The translations under genes were made by a program, and so were the position numbers. 64,000 bases of DNA from assembly GCA_024234875.1 (NCBI GenBank), contig JACKNM010000002.1, forward strand, positions 310,001 to 374,000, in the 5' to 3' direction. Positions 8,848 to 17,496 of this stretch are shown here, in pieces; within the stretch, counting starts at the first letter, position 1; each line of letters begins with the position of its first letter. The stretch is from Ectothiorhodospiraceae bacterium. Lineage in GTDB: Bacteria > Pseudomonadota > Gammaproteobacteria > HK1. The notes under the pieces were generated by a model that did no database searches, had not been told where the DNA came from, and was given only the letters and a program-made list of their open reading frames with translations.

Positions 8848-9714
8848 TCAGTCCGGCAGCGCGTCGCGCAGCAGTGTCCCGAACACGATCATCTCCGGGC
8901 TGGTGACCCGGTAGGTGTGAATCGCCGCGACGATCGCGCTCGCCTGCTCGGGCGAGGGCGGCGCGCGATCCGCGGGGAGCGGTGGCAGCGCCGCGAGCAC
9001 GTCGTCGGCGGCACCGATGATACGGTGCGCGATCTCCGCCCGCGCGCGGCGCGCCGCCTCGTCGCGCAGCGCCGGCCGAATCAGCGTCGCGGCATGCGCG
9101 AGGTATGCCGGCCACGGCGCGACGAGGCGATAGAGCCCCGGCACGAACGGCCGGCCGCCGATCTCGGTGGCGAGTCCGAGCAGGGTGTCGCGGACATCGG
9201 CGGAGCTGCGCGCGAGGTCCACCATCGCCGGCATCGGCTCGAGCATCGGCAGCGGCGACCACGGCGCGCGCGCGGTGTCCGCCGCACCGCCGGTGCGTGC
9301 ACCGCCGAGAAGCTTCTCCACGCAGCCCGCCAGCAAGAGGTTGATCGGCGCCACGCGCACGAAGTTCTCGCACACGTTGCGTATCGCGCGCACCCCGGCC
9401 GCGTCGACGCCGAGCAGCCGCATCGCGGCGGCGGTGAGCGGCGGGTGCGGCGCGACGTCGACCATCGACGCCAGCCGCCAGGCGGTGGTGGGGATGGTGC
9501 CGTCGACGAAGGCCGGGCGCACCGCGGCCCAGGCGTACTCCAGGCAGCCGGGCATGGTCGCGACGTGGCGCTGTAGCGACGACACGTAGGGCACGCCGCA
9601 GTACACGCGGAGCTCGTCGTAGATGCGGGCGATCTCGCCCCGCGCGTCGGCCTCGGCCAGCTCGGCCATCATTCCACCGGCCGGCGGCGCGGCGGTGTCA
9701 CCACGTTGCGTCAT
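8848..9714 (-). CDS. DehI-like (halocarboxylic acid dehalogenase family) protein
   Basis: A 288-residue helical protein resembling DehI, the group I 2-haloacid dehalogenase. An internal pseudo-repeat is visible: the first half has GVPYVSSLQRHVATMPGCLE, the second RPFVPGLYRLVAPWPAYLAH, each followed by a helix containing RP. That duplication is the hallmark of the DehI fold. The catalytic Asp of characterised DehI lies in the second-half motif; I see no Asp in PFVPGLYR, so dehalogenase activity is doubtful. The start MTQRGDT at 9714 is chosen because GGAGGAGG lies just upstream. Its neighbours are a pirin and an SDR. Confidence 0.65.
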   Translation of the reverse strand: MTQRGDTAAPPAGGMMAELAEADARGEIARIYDELRVYCGVPYVSSLQRHVATMPGCLEYAWAAVRPAFVDGTIPTTAWRLASMVDVAPHPPLTAAAMRLLGVDAAGVRAIRNVCENFVRVAPINLLLAGCVEKLLGGARTGGAADTARAPWSPLPMLEPMPAMVDLARSSADVRDTLLGLATEIGGRPFVPGLYRLVAPWPAYLAHAATLIRPALRDEAARRARAEIAHRIIGAADDVLAALPPLPADRAPPSPEQASAIVAAIHTYRVTSPEMIVFGTLLRDALPD

Positions 9715-9795
9715 TCCCGGTCCCCTCCTCCGTTCATCGACCCGCGGCATTAGGCAACAGCGCGCGCACCCCGGCAACCGCGACGCGGCCGCTCG

Positions 9796-10692
9796 TCAAT
9801 CCGAGGGCAGCGGGATGAACTCGTGCTCTCCGGGCACTGGCGGGAAACGTCCCTCGACCCAGTCTCGCTTCGCCTGCTCGATTCGCTCGCGCCGGCTCGA
9901 GACGAGGTTCCACCAGATGTGTCGCGGGCCGGGCGATGCGCCGCCGAGCACGATCGCCCGCGACCGGGCCGCGGCCTCGATGGCCACCGGCGCACCGGCG
10001 GCGAGGACTGCCATGGTGCCCGGCTCGATCGCCCGGTCGCCGATCCGCACCGCGCCCTCGACGACGTAGACGGCCCGCTCCGGCGTGGCGTCCGGGAGCT
10101 CGAGTCGACCCGCTGCTTCGAGCGCGACATCGAGGTAGAGCGTCTCGATCGCCACCTGCACCGGAGATTCCAGCCCGAGCGCGCGCCCGATGATCACCGT
10201 GGCCCGCACCCCGTCCGCGGCGTGGACCGGCAGCGTGCCGGCCGGGTGGTGCACGAACGCCGGCGCCACCTCCTCGGCCTCGTCCGGCAACGCCATCCAC
10301 GACTGGATGCCGTGCAGCGTCGAGCCGGCAGCGCGCACCTCGGGCGCGGTGCGCTCGGAATGCACGATGCCACGCCCGGCGGTCATGAGGTTCACCGCCC
10401 CCGGGCGGATCGGCTGCACGCAGCCGAGGCTGTCGCGGTGGAGGATCTCGCCCTCGAACAGATAGGTGACGGTGGCGAGGCCGATGTGGGGATGGGGCCG
10501 GACGTCGATACCCTCGCCAGGGCCGAAGCGCGCCGGGCCCATCTCGTCGAGGAACACGAACGGCCCGACCGCGGGCCGCGTCGAGGACGGCAACACGCGG
10601 CGCACCGAGAAGCCGCCGAGATCGCGTGGCCGCGGCTCGATGACCTGCGTCACCACCGCGGCGGAAACCCCGGATCTCTTCGCATCCTGCAT
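9796..10692 (-). CDS. Pirin family protein
   Basis: A 298-residue bicupin of the pirin family (non-haem metal; some members have quercetinase activity). The N-terminal cupin holds the metal-binding set His67, His69 (RPHPHIG), His111 and Glu113 (GRGIVHSE), matching the human pirin ligands by pattern. The C-terminal pirin domain includes the FVHHPAGTLPVHAADGV region and ends in EGRFPPVPGEHEFIPLP. The ATG at 10692 is preceded by GGGAGGG. It lies 81 nt upstream of the DehI-like gene. Its role here is unknown. Confidence 0.93.
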   Translation of the reverse strand: MQDAKRSGVSAAVVTQVIEPRPRDLGGFSVRRVLPSSTRPAVGPFVFLDEMGPARFGPGEGIDVRPHPHIGLATVTYLFEGEILHRDSLGCVQPIRPGAVNLMTAGRGIVHSERTAPEVRAAGSTLHGIQSWMALPDEAEEVAPAFVHHPAGTLPVHAADGVRATVIIGRALGLESPVQVAIETLYLDVALEAAGRLELPDATPERAVYVVEGAVRIGDRAIEPGTMAVLAAGAPVAIEAAARSRAIVLGGASPGPRHIWWNLVSSRRERIEQAKRDWVEGRFPPVPGEHEFIPLPSD

Positions 10693-10847
10693 CGCGTCGC
10701 CCTCCCGATCGGTTCGATGCGTGGACGATACCTCGCAACCTCCCGACGGCCCGGGTCGTGGCGACCATCTGCCACGCCGCGGGCGGCCGCAGCAGGCCGC
10801 CCCCACCGCCAATGACCGACGTCAGCGATGCGCCCCGCAAACCGCGT

Positions 10848-10873
10848 CGGGGCGGGCCGCCGAGCCCGCCCCG
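10848..10873 (-). terminator. GC-rich hairpin downstream of the FAD oxidoreductase (possible terminator)
   Basis: A perfect 10-bp stem (10848-10857 with 10864-10873) with a 6-nt loop lies in the 228-nt gap between the FAD oxidoreductase stop and the pirin start. There is no T tract, so it may only be a transcript-stabilising hairpin. Confidence 0.35.
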
Positions 10874-10920
10874 GGGGTGGCGACGAACGGACGGACCCGG
10901 CTGTCTACCTCCGGGGCCCC

Positions 10921-12297
10921 TCAGCGGATGCGCACCCCCTGGCGGTCCAGCTCGCGCTGGACCGCACCGACGTCGAGGCGGTCGAGCTCGCGGTTCGAGC
11001 GTAGCGACACCGCGGCGGCGACGCCGGCGCCCTGCCCGGTGACCGCGCAGCAGCTCATGTTGCGCGTCGCCGCGTGGCTCACCCGATCGCCGCCGGTCGC
11101 TCGCCCCGCCACCAGCAGATTGCCGACCCGGTGCGGCAGCAGATTGCGGTACGGGAGCTGGAAGTAGCGCCCGGTCGTCGGCAGCACCAGGATGCCGTAG
11201 CCGTCGATGAACTCGGGGTAGATGCCGATCGAGTCCTCGAACCGCCCCTGCTCGCGCACGTCGTGCTCGGTCATGTTGTAGACGGCGTCGATCTTGCGCG
11301 TGTCACGGATACCGATGGTCATGCCGAAGTTGCGCAGCCGCGCGCCCTCGCAGCCGGGCATGAAGCGGCGCAGGGCGTCGAGGGCGAGCATGGCCTGGCG
11401 GCGCCCCTCGATCTCGAACCGGCACAGATCGTCCGGATCGGTGCCGTCGCAACCGTCCATGTGGACGAGGTTCATGTAGGTGAGCTCACCGGTGTCGTGC
11501 ACCGCGCCCCAGGTGCCGGCGATGGTGGTGAGATGCGGCGGGATGAGACCCGCCTCGATCGCCTGCTGGAACGGCTTCCTGATGAAGGGCGAGAACATCT
11601 CGTCCTCCTTGCCGGTGGTCTCGATGTTCCACTCGCCGCCACCGGCCCAGTCCCGATAGGTCTGCGGGTCGGCGCGCACACCCTCCATGAAGGCGCGCTT
11701 GTCGACGCCGGCGAGATGGAACATCACCGATGCCGCCATCATTTGCTCGCGCGGGGTCTTCGCGGTGGGCGCTCCCGCCCGGTGGGCGACGTCGGCATCG
11801 CCGGTGGCATCGATGACCCGCCGCGCGAGGATCGCCTCGCGGCCGGCCTTGGACTCGGTGACGATGCCGGTGATGCGGTCGCCGTCGATGATTGGCGCGA
11901 CGAACAGGCGGTGGAGCATCGGGTGGATCCCGGCCTCCTCGACCAGCCGATCGGCCACCAGCTTGAAGCCCTCCGAGTCGAGCTCGTAGGACAGCGACTG
12001 CGACTCGGGAACCGCCGCCCCCATCGCCTTCGCCCGCTCCTCGAGCTCGCGCCCGATGCCGTTGGCCTCGATGGTGCCCTCGTGTCGGTACCAGGCCATG
12101 CCCTCGACGCCGACCGCGGTGATGTTGCCGCCGAAGCAGCCGAAGCGCTCGACGAGGGTCACCTCGACCCCGGCACGCGCCGCCGCCAACGCGGCCGACA
12201 ACCCTCCGGGCCCCGACCCGACCACCAGGACGTCGGTCTCGTGGACGACGTCGACCTGTCGGGCCGGCTCGGTGATCTGACGACGACTGCTGCCCAT
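10921..12297 (-). CDS. FAD-dependent oxidoreductase (FAD_oxidored family)
   Basis: A 458-residue flavoprotein with an N-terminal Rossmann motif VVGSGPGGLSAALAAARAG followed by a Glu at the end of strand 2 (VERFGCFGG). The ensuing GGN and the late ATGDADV and LVAGRATGGD strings are typical of the PF12831-type family, often annotated as FAD-dependent oxidoreductase or fumarate reductase-like. There is no signal peptide. It stands alone at the head of the minus-strand group, divergent from the receiver gene at 12539 across a 241-nt gap that must hold both promoters. Substrate unknown. Confidence 0.88.
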   Translation of the reverse strand: MGSSRRQITEPARQVDVVHETDVLVVGSGPGGLSAALAAARAGVEVTLVERFGCFGGNITAVGVEGMAWYRHEGTIEANGIGRELEERAKAMGAAVPESQSLSYELDSEGFKLVADRLVEEAGIHPMLHRLFVAPIIDGDRITGIVTESKAGREAILARRVIDATGDADVAHRAGAPTAKTPREQMMAASVMFHLAGVDKRAFMEGVRADPQTYRDWAGGGEWNIETTGKEDEMFSPFIRKPFQQAIEAGLIPPHLTTIAGTWGAVHDTGELTYMNLVHMDGCDGTDPDDLCRFEIEGRRQAMLALDALRRFMPGCEGARLRNFGMTIGIRDTRKIDAVYNMTEHDVREQGRFEDSIGIYPEFIDGYGILVLPTTGRYFQLPYRNLLPHRVGNLLVAGRATGGDRVSHAATRNMSCCAVTGQGAGVAAAVSLRSNRELDRLDVGAVQRELDRQGVRIR

Positions 12298-12538
12298 GGT
12301 CCTCGGCTCCGATGCGGCTTCGCGCCTGGCGCGGCAGTCTGGACCGCGATGCCCGCGCGCTCAAGGCTCGCGCCGCGCGGCCGATACCCCGCCACAGGGA
12401 TTCGGCGCGCCGCCGGGCGCGGTGGTCGCTCGGCGCACGGCAGGAGGCCGAGACGCGACCGGACCCACTGGACTGGCGCGGGCATTCGCACCGCCGGACC
12501 GGCGAGCGGCCGGCTCGCCCTCGACTCGGAGAGCCTCT

Positions 12539-12937
12539 ATGGCACGCATTCTCGTCGTCGACGACAGCAAGTTCGTCGCCCGCGCCATGACCGCCGCGCT
12601 GACCTCCGCCGGGCACGAGGTGATCGCCATCGGGCACGACGGCAACGAGGGCGCGGCCCTGTTCCGTGAGCATCGCCCCGACCTCGTCCTGCTCGACATC
12701 ACCATGCCCAATCGCGACGGCCGCGACTGCCTCGCCGACATCCTGGCGACCGACCCCGGGGCCCGCGTGGTCATGGTCTCGGCGATCAAGGAGCAGGACG
12801 TGGTGAGCGACTGCCTGGCGCACGGGGCGCTGGACTTCATCTCGAAGCCGCTCCAGCTCGGCGATCCGGCCTACCTCGAAGGCTTCGCCGCCACCATCGA
12901 CCGCGCCGCCAGCGGTGTGGCACGGACGCCGGCATGA
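12539..12937 (+). CDS. Single-domain CheY-like response regulator
   Basis: A 132-residue stand-alone receiver domain. The acidic pair Asp8/Asp9, phospho-acceptor Asp53 (LVLLDITMP), Ser81 and Lys103 (FISKP) are all in place, so it should be phosphorylatable. No output domain is present. The stop overlaps the start of the following kinase gene (ATGA at 12934-12937), which makes that kinase the obvious partner. Sequences such as VSAIKEQDVV and FISKPLQ resemble receivers paired with CheX-type phosphatases. Confidence 0.93.
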   Translation: MARILVVDDSKFVARAMTAALTSAGHEVIAIGHDGNEGAALFREHRPDLVLLDITMPNRDGRDCLADILATDPGARVVMVSAIKEQDVVSDCLAHGALDFISKPLQLGDPAYLEGFAATIDRAASGVARTPA

Positions 12938-14322
12938 GCCTCGCCGAAGCCCACACCGCGAGCTTCGCTCGGGTCGCCGCGCAGTCGCTGACGGCGATCC
13001 TCGGCGCCGCCTGTCAGGCCGAGGCGCAGGCCCGACCGACCGAGAGCCCGAGCAGCAGCCGCGACCTCCAGGTCTCGGTGTTCTTCACCGGTATGGCATT
13101 CGGTGAGTACATCCTCGCCATGGAGGAGGCGACCGCGCTCGGATTGCTCGGCATGCCGCCCGAGACCGTCGGCGAGCCGGAGGCCCGGGACGAGCTCCGT
13201 GATGCCTTCGCCGAGGTGTTGAACACCGCGGTCGGTGAGGCGATCACGGAGCTGCGCGACGCCTACCGCAAGCTCACCTTCACCGCGCCGCGCGTGAGCC
13301 ACGGCCCGTCGCGCTATCCGGACGTCGCGAGCGCGGTGTGCATCGTCCACACGCCCGCCGGTGACGTCGAGTGCCGGTTCTACCTCGACGCGATGCGCCT
13401 CGACCTCGCGACCTCCTACGAGGAGGTCGTGCATGCGTTGGTCGACAGCAACCGCACATTGGAGGCCGCGAACCGCCGGCTCCAGGAGCAGCAGTCGCAG
13501 CTGGTGCACGCCGAGAAGATGGCCTCGCTCGGCGTGCTGGCGGCCGGCGTGGCCCACGAGATCAACAACCCGTTGGCCTTCGTCGACAGCAACCTCGCGA
13601 CCCTGGACGGCTACCTCGACACCCTCATCAGCCTGTTCAGCGTCTACGAGCGGCTGGCGGAGTCGCTGGGGCATCTCGGCGACGACGGCGTGCGCGAGCA
13701 CCTGTCACGCATCGGCGAGATGCAGGAGACCGAGGATCTCCGGTTCATCATCGAGGACACCAACACCCTGCTCGAGGACTCGAAGTCCGGGCTCGACCGG
13801 ATCAAGACCATCATCCGCAGCCTCAAGGAGTTCTCTCACGTCGACGGTGGCGAGCAGCAGCCGACCGACCTGAACAAGGTCATCGAGAACACCCTCGTCC
13901 TGGTCTGGAACCAGATCAAGTACACCTGCGAGGTGGACCGCGAGCTGACCCCTATCCCCGACGTCATCGGCAACCCGAGCGAGTTCGGACAGGTATTCAC
14001 CAACCTGCTGATCAACGCCGCTCAGGCCATGCAGGGCAGCGGGCGCATCAGCGTCGAGACCGCGGTCGAGGGCTCGGAGGTCGTGGCCCGGGTCCGTGAC
14101 GACGGCTGCGGTATCGAGGCCGAGCATCTCGACCGCATCTTCACCCCGTTCTTCACCACCAAGCCGGTCGGCCAGGGCACCGGGCTCGGCCTCTCGATCT
14201 CCTACGGGATCGTGAAGAAGCACGGCGGTCGGCTCGAGGTCGAGAGCACGCCGGGCGTCGGCACCACGTTCACGCTTCGCCTGCCGGCGGCGCCGGCGGC
14301 ATCGCTCGCCGAGGCTTCCTGA
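12934..14322 (+). CDS. Histidine kinase with N-terminal CheX/CheC-like domain
   Basis: A 462-residue cytoplasmic kinase without membrane segments. Residues 1 to about 150 look like a CheX/CheC-type domain (VFFTGMAFGEYILAMEEATAL, then ELRDAFAEVLNTAVGEAI). A short coiled coil (residues about 165-190) leads to HisKA, with His208 in GVAHEINNPLAF. An insertion of about 90 residues separates the H box from the HATPase_c domain, which has the N box (NLLINAAQAM), G1 (DDGCGI) and G2 (GTGLGLS). It is translationally coupled to the receiver gene. Inference: one protein may combine a phosphatase-like sensory domain with a kinase acting on the same receiver. Confidence 0.9.
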   Translation: MSLAEAHTASFARVAAQSLTAILGAACQAEAQARPTESPSSSRDLQVSVFFTGMAFGEYILAMEEATALGLLGMPPETVGEPEARDELRDAFAEVLNTAVGEAITELRDAYRKLTFTAPRVSHGPSRYPDVASAVCIVHTPAGDVECRFYLDAMRLDLATSYEEVVHALVDSNRTLEAANRRLQEQQSQLVHAEKMASLGVLAAGVAHEINNPLAFVDSNLATLDGYLDTLISLFSVYERLAESLGHLGDDGVREHLSRIGEMQETEDLRFIIEDTNTLLEDSKSGLDRIKTIIRSLKEFSHVDGGEQQPTDLNKVIENTLVLVWNQIKYTCEVDRELTPIPDVIGNPSEFGQVFTNLLINAAQAMQGSGRISVETAVEGSEVVARVRDDGCGIEAEHLDRIFTPFFTTKPVGQGTGLGLSISYGIVKKHGGRLEVESTPGVGTTFTLRLPAAPAASLAEAS

Positions 14323-14334
14323 TCGCAGCGATCG

Positions 14335-14354
14335 ACCGGCGCCACGGCGCCGGT
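14335..14354 (+). terminator. Short palindromic hairpin after the kinase gene
   Basis: Two 9-nt arms (14335-14343 and 14346-14354) are perfectly complementary and start 13 nt after the kinase stop codon. No T tract follows, so termination is uncertain. Confidence 0.3.
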
Positions 14355-14429
14355 GCGGTTGACGCTCGAAACCCGCTCCGAGACAGTAGCCGCCCACGGC
14401 GCATTGCCCGGCGCTGCCCGGAGGCGGAG

Positions 14430-14939
14430 ATGGACGACGAGCGCGGCGGGGAGATCCCTGCCTTCACCAAGCGGCGCCTGCAAGCCCAGGTCATCAAGCC
14501 GATCTGGGAGGAGATGGTCGCCGAGATCGGCGAGCCGGCGGCGCGCCGGATCATCGAGCGAGCCATTCGCAAGGCAGCCCTCGCCGAGGCGGCGGACCTC
14601 GCCGCTCGGGCACCCGGCGGGGAGACCTCGATGCGGTCCTTCGTCACCCTGTACGACCAGCTCTACGAGAGCTGGAAGGCCGAGGGCGTGCTCGAGGTCG
14701 AGATCCTGCGCGCCGACGACGAGCACTTCGACTTCGACGTCACCCACTGCGGCTACGTCCAGATGTATCGCGACGCGGGGCTCGGTGACATCGCGCCGCT
14801 GCTCTCGTGCAACCGCGACGGCGTGTTCTGCCAGGGCTACGACGCGCGCATCCAGCTCGTCCGCGAGCAGACCATCATGGGGGGCGCGCCGCGCTGCACG
14901 TTCCGCTACCGGTACCGGCGCGCCGGCGACGCGGGCTGA
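14430..14939 (+). CDS. L-2-amino-thiazoline-4-carboxylic acid hydrolase family protein
   Basis: A 169-residue protein matching the ATC_hydrolase family (PF14196). Characteristic strings are FDFDVTHCGYVQMYRDAG, LLSCNRDGVFCQGY and VREQTIMGGAPRCTFRYR. The named activity opens the thiazoline ring in microbial L-cysteine synthesis, but most family members are untested. The conserved cysteines (HC, SCNRD, FC) are visible. It ends 5 nt before the HTH/PBP-domain regulator, so the two are probably co-transcribed. The link to tungstate uptake or to the upstream kinase is only positional. Confidence 0.85.
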   Translation: MDDERGGEIPAFTKRRLQAQVIKPIWEEMVAEIGEPAARRIIERAIRKAALAEAADLAARAPGGETSMRSFVTLYDQLYESWKAEGVLEVEILRADDEHFDFDVTHCGYVQMYRDAGLGDIAPLLSCNRDGVFCQGYDARIQLVREQTIMGGAPRCTFRYRYRRAGDAG

Positions 14940-14944
14940 GCGCG

Positions 14945-15826
14945 ATGGTCGACTACCTCACCACCCGCGAGGTCGCGGCACTGCTGCGCGTGAAGGAGCG
15001 CAAGGTCTACGAGCTGGTGGCCGACCGCGCCATCCCCGCCAGTCGGGTCACCGGCAAGCTGCTGTTTCCGCGTGACCTCATCGAGGGCTGGGTCCGCCGT
15101 CACATCGACTACCGCGGCGACGTCGAGAGCCTGCGCGCCTACCCGCCGGTGGTCGCCGGCAGCCACGATCCGCTGCTCGACTGGGCGGTTCGCGAATCGG
15201 GATGTGGGCTCGCGATGTATTTCGACGGCAGCCTCGACGGGCTGGCGCGCCTGCGCGCGGGCGAGGCGTTGGTGGCCGGCATGCACATGCTCGAGCCCGA
15301 GACCGGGGACTTCAACCGCGCGCACGTCGAGCGCGACCTCGGCGGTCAGTCGGCGGTGCTGGTCGAATGGGCCTGGCGCACCCAGGGTCTGGTCGTCCCG
15401 CGGGGCAACCCGCGCCGCATCGCGGGCGTCGGCGACCTGCGCGGCCTGCGGGTGATCCCGCGCCAGGTCGGTGCCGGGAGCCACGCCCTCCTCCATCACC
15501 TCCTCGCCGAGTCCGGCATGGCCGACGGCGCCGCACGCCTCCTCGACCCGCCGGCGCGCACCGAGGCCGACGTCGCGCTCGCGGTGGCCGACGGACGCGC
15601 CGACGCCGGCCTCGCGGTGGAGAGCGTCGCACGGCAGCACCGTCTCGACTTCGTGCCCCTGTTCCGCGAGCGCTACGACCTCCTCGCCTGGAGGCGCGAG
15701 TACTTCGAGCCTCCGCTACAGAAGCTGCTCGCGATCACCCGCACCGCACGGTTCAGGGAGCGCGCGGAGTCGTTCGGCGGCTACGACGTCTCCGGGCTCG
15801 GCACCGTGCGGTGGAACGGTCGCTGA
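14945..15826 (+). CDS. Excisionase-type HTH regulator with PBP-like (PF12727) ligand domain
   Basis: A 293-residue putative transcription factor. Residues 1-45 form a MerR/excisionase-type helix-turn-helix (YLTTREVAALLRVKERKVYELV then IPASRVTGKLLF). The remainder resembles a periplasmic-binding-protein fold of PF12727 type, with DGSLDGLARLRAGEA, VPRGNPRRI and GVGDLRGLRVIPRQ. Such one-component regulators are often found beside molybdate or tungstate transporter genes, and this one converges on tupA with only 28 nt between the stops. I infer that it senses oxyanion or cofactor status and controls tup. The AT-rich region near 18.25 kb is a candidate target. Confidence 0.88.
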   Translation: MVDYLTTREVAALLRVKERKVYELVADRAIPASRVTGKLLFPRDLIEGWVRRHIDYRGDVESLRAYPPVVAGSHDPLLDWAVRESGCGLAMYFDGSLDGLARLRAGEALVAGMHMLEPETGDFNRAHVERDLGGQSAVLVEWAWRTQGLVVPRGNPRRIAGVGDLRGLRVIPRQVGAGSHALLHHLLAESGMADGAARLLDPPARTEADVALAVADGRADAGLAVESVARQHRLDFVPLFRERYDLLAWRREYFEPPLQKLLAITRTARFRERAESFGGYDVSGLGTVRWNGR

Positions 15827-15854
15827 GGCGAGCGCGGCCGGCGCCGACCCACCA

Positions 15855-16676
15855 TCAGCGCTTCGCGTTGGGGAAGAAGAGCTGCTGGCCGTCGATCCGG
15901 AAGGCGGCGATGGCGCTCTGGCCTTCGTCGGACCGCAGCCAGTCGATGAACGCCTGCCCCGACTTCGCCTTGACGTGCGGATGCTTCTGCGGGCTCACCA
16001 GGATCACGCCGTACTGGTTGAACAGTCTGGTGTCGCCCTCGACCGCGATCGCGAGATCCGCCTTGTTCTCGAACGCGATCCAGGTGGCGCGGTCGGTCAG
16101 GGTGTAGGCGCCCATCCCGGCGGCGGCATTGAGCGTCGCGCCCATTCCCGACCCGGTCTCTCGATACCAGGCTCCGCTCGCGGACGTCGGGTCGACGCCG
16201 GCCAGCTTCCACAGCGAGCGCTCCTTCTTGTGGGTGCCCGAGTCGTCGCCACGCGAGGCGAAGGCCGAGGTGGTGGCCGCGATCTTGCCGAGCGCCGCCA
16301 CCACGTCTCCGGTGCCGGCGACCCCGGCGGGGTCGGCCTTCGGGCCGACGACCACGAAATCGTTGTACATCAGGTCGAAACGCTCGACCCCGAATCCGTC
16401 GGCGACGAACTTCTCCTCCGCTGCCCTGGCGTGCACCAGGAGCACGTCGCCGTCACCGTTGGTCGCGTTCTTGATCGCCTGGCCGGTGCCGACCGCGACC
16501 ACCCGGACCTCGATCCCGGTCTTGGCGGTGAACTGGGGAAGGATGACGTCGAGCAGGCCGGAGTTCTGGGTGGAGGTGGTCGACTGCACGATGATCGACT
16601 CCGCCGCCGCGGGGGCGGCCAGAGCGAGGGCAAGCACCGCGGTGGCGAGCCGGGCGCGAAGTGAGTTTCGGGTCAT
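15855..16676 (-). CDS. tupA: Tungstate ABC transporter substrate-binding protein TupA
   Basis: A 273-residue periplasmic binding protein for tungstate. The signal peptide is MTRNSLRARLATAVLALAL up to about AAAE. The oxyanion-binding TTTS-like motif appears as QSTTSTQNSG near the mature N terminus. Other family strings are GTGQAIKNATNGDGDVLLVH, YNDFVVVGP and SRGDDSGTHKKE. It is the last gene of the tupB-tupC-tupA operon, 46 nt after tupC. Tungstate rather than molybdate is indicated by family resemblance to TupA rather than ModA, not by experiment. Tungsten would serve W-dependent oxidoreductases encoded elsewhere. Confidence 0.93.
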   Translation of the reverse strand: MTRNSLRARLATAVLALALAAPAAAESIIVQSTTSTQNSGLLDVILPQFTAKTGIEVRVVAVGTGQAIKNATNGDGDVLLVHARAAEEKFVADGFGVERFDLMYNDFVVVGPKADPAGVAGTGDVVAALGKIAATTSAFASRGDDSGTHKKERSLWKLAGVDPTSASGAWYRETGSGMGATLNAAAGMGAYTLTDRATWIAFENKADLAIAVEGDTRLFNQYGVILVSPQKHPHVKAKSGQAFIDWLRSDEGQSAIAAFRIDGQQLFFPNAKR

Positions 16677-16722
16677 GTTCGAACTCCTGTGATTCTGGAT
16701 TGACAGTGCGGTCGCGACGCGC

Positions 16723-17496
16723 TCAGAGCACGAGGCCTCCATCGAGGAACTCGCGAGCGGCGGCTGTGGATGGCGCGTCGAAGAAGCACGCCGCGGGCGC
16801 TTGCTCGAGCACCCGGCCGCGGTGGATGAACACCACCTCGTCGGCGAGGCGTCGCGCCTGCCCGAGGTCGTGGGTGACGAGCACGACCCCGACCCCGGCC
16901 GCGCGGGTGGCGCGCACGAGCGCCTCGATGGCCTGGGTCGAGCGCGGGTCGAGGCTGGCGGTCGGCTCGTCCAGCAGCAGGGCTTCAGGTTTGGTCGCCA
17001 GCGCGCGCACGAGGGCGACACGCTGCTGCTCGCCACCGGAGAGCACTCGCGCGGAGACCCGCTCGAGATGCCCGAGGTCGCCCGCGGCCAGCAGTGACCG
17101 CGCCCGCGCCTCCCGCTCGTGGCGGGGTACGCCGGCGGCGCGCAGTGCATAGGTCACATTGGCGAGCACCGACCGGCGCAGCATCACCGGCTTCTGGAAC
17201 ACGAAGCCGATGCGGGTCGCACGCGAGCGATCCGGCGGACGCGGGCCCCATCGGACGCGCCCGCGGTCGGGCTCGACCAGTCCGGCGACGACCCGCAGCA
17301 GCAGGCTCTTCCCCGCCCCGTTCGGGCCGAGGATCACCGTCACCCCGGGCCGTCTGGCGAGCTCCAGGGTCACGTCGTCGAGTAGCACACGCCCGCCCCG
17401 GGCCAGACCGACGCCGCTGCAACACAACGGCGCCACGCCACCGGCGACCAGGCCCGCGTCGTCGAGGCGAGGATCCACCACGCCGGCGTCAGCCAT
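16723..17496 (-). CDS. tupC: Tungstate ABC transporter ATP-binding protein TupC
   Basis: A 257-residue ABC ATPase that powers tungstate import. Walker A is GPNGAGKS, followed by Q-loop FVFQKPVML, signature LSGGEQQRVALVRAL, Walker B LLLDEPTASLD and the switch His in VTHD. The N terminus of about 25 residues before the ABC core is unusually long and Gly/Val-rich. It overlaps the tupB stop by 8 nt, consistent with translational coupling and a fixed TupB:TupC ratio. Confidence 0.92.
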   Translation of the reverse strand: MADAGVVDPRLDDAGLVAGGVAPLCCSGVGLARGGRVLLDDVTLELARRPGVTVILGPNGAGKSLLLRVVAGLVEPDRGRVRWGPRPPDRSRATRIGFVFQKPVMLRRSVLANVTYALRAAGVPRHEREARARSLLAAGDLGHLERVSARVLSGGEQQRVALVRALATKPEALLLDEPTASLDPRSTQAIEALVRATRAAGVGVVLVTHDLGQARRLADEVVFIHRGRVLEQAPAACFFDAPSTAAAREFLDGGLVL

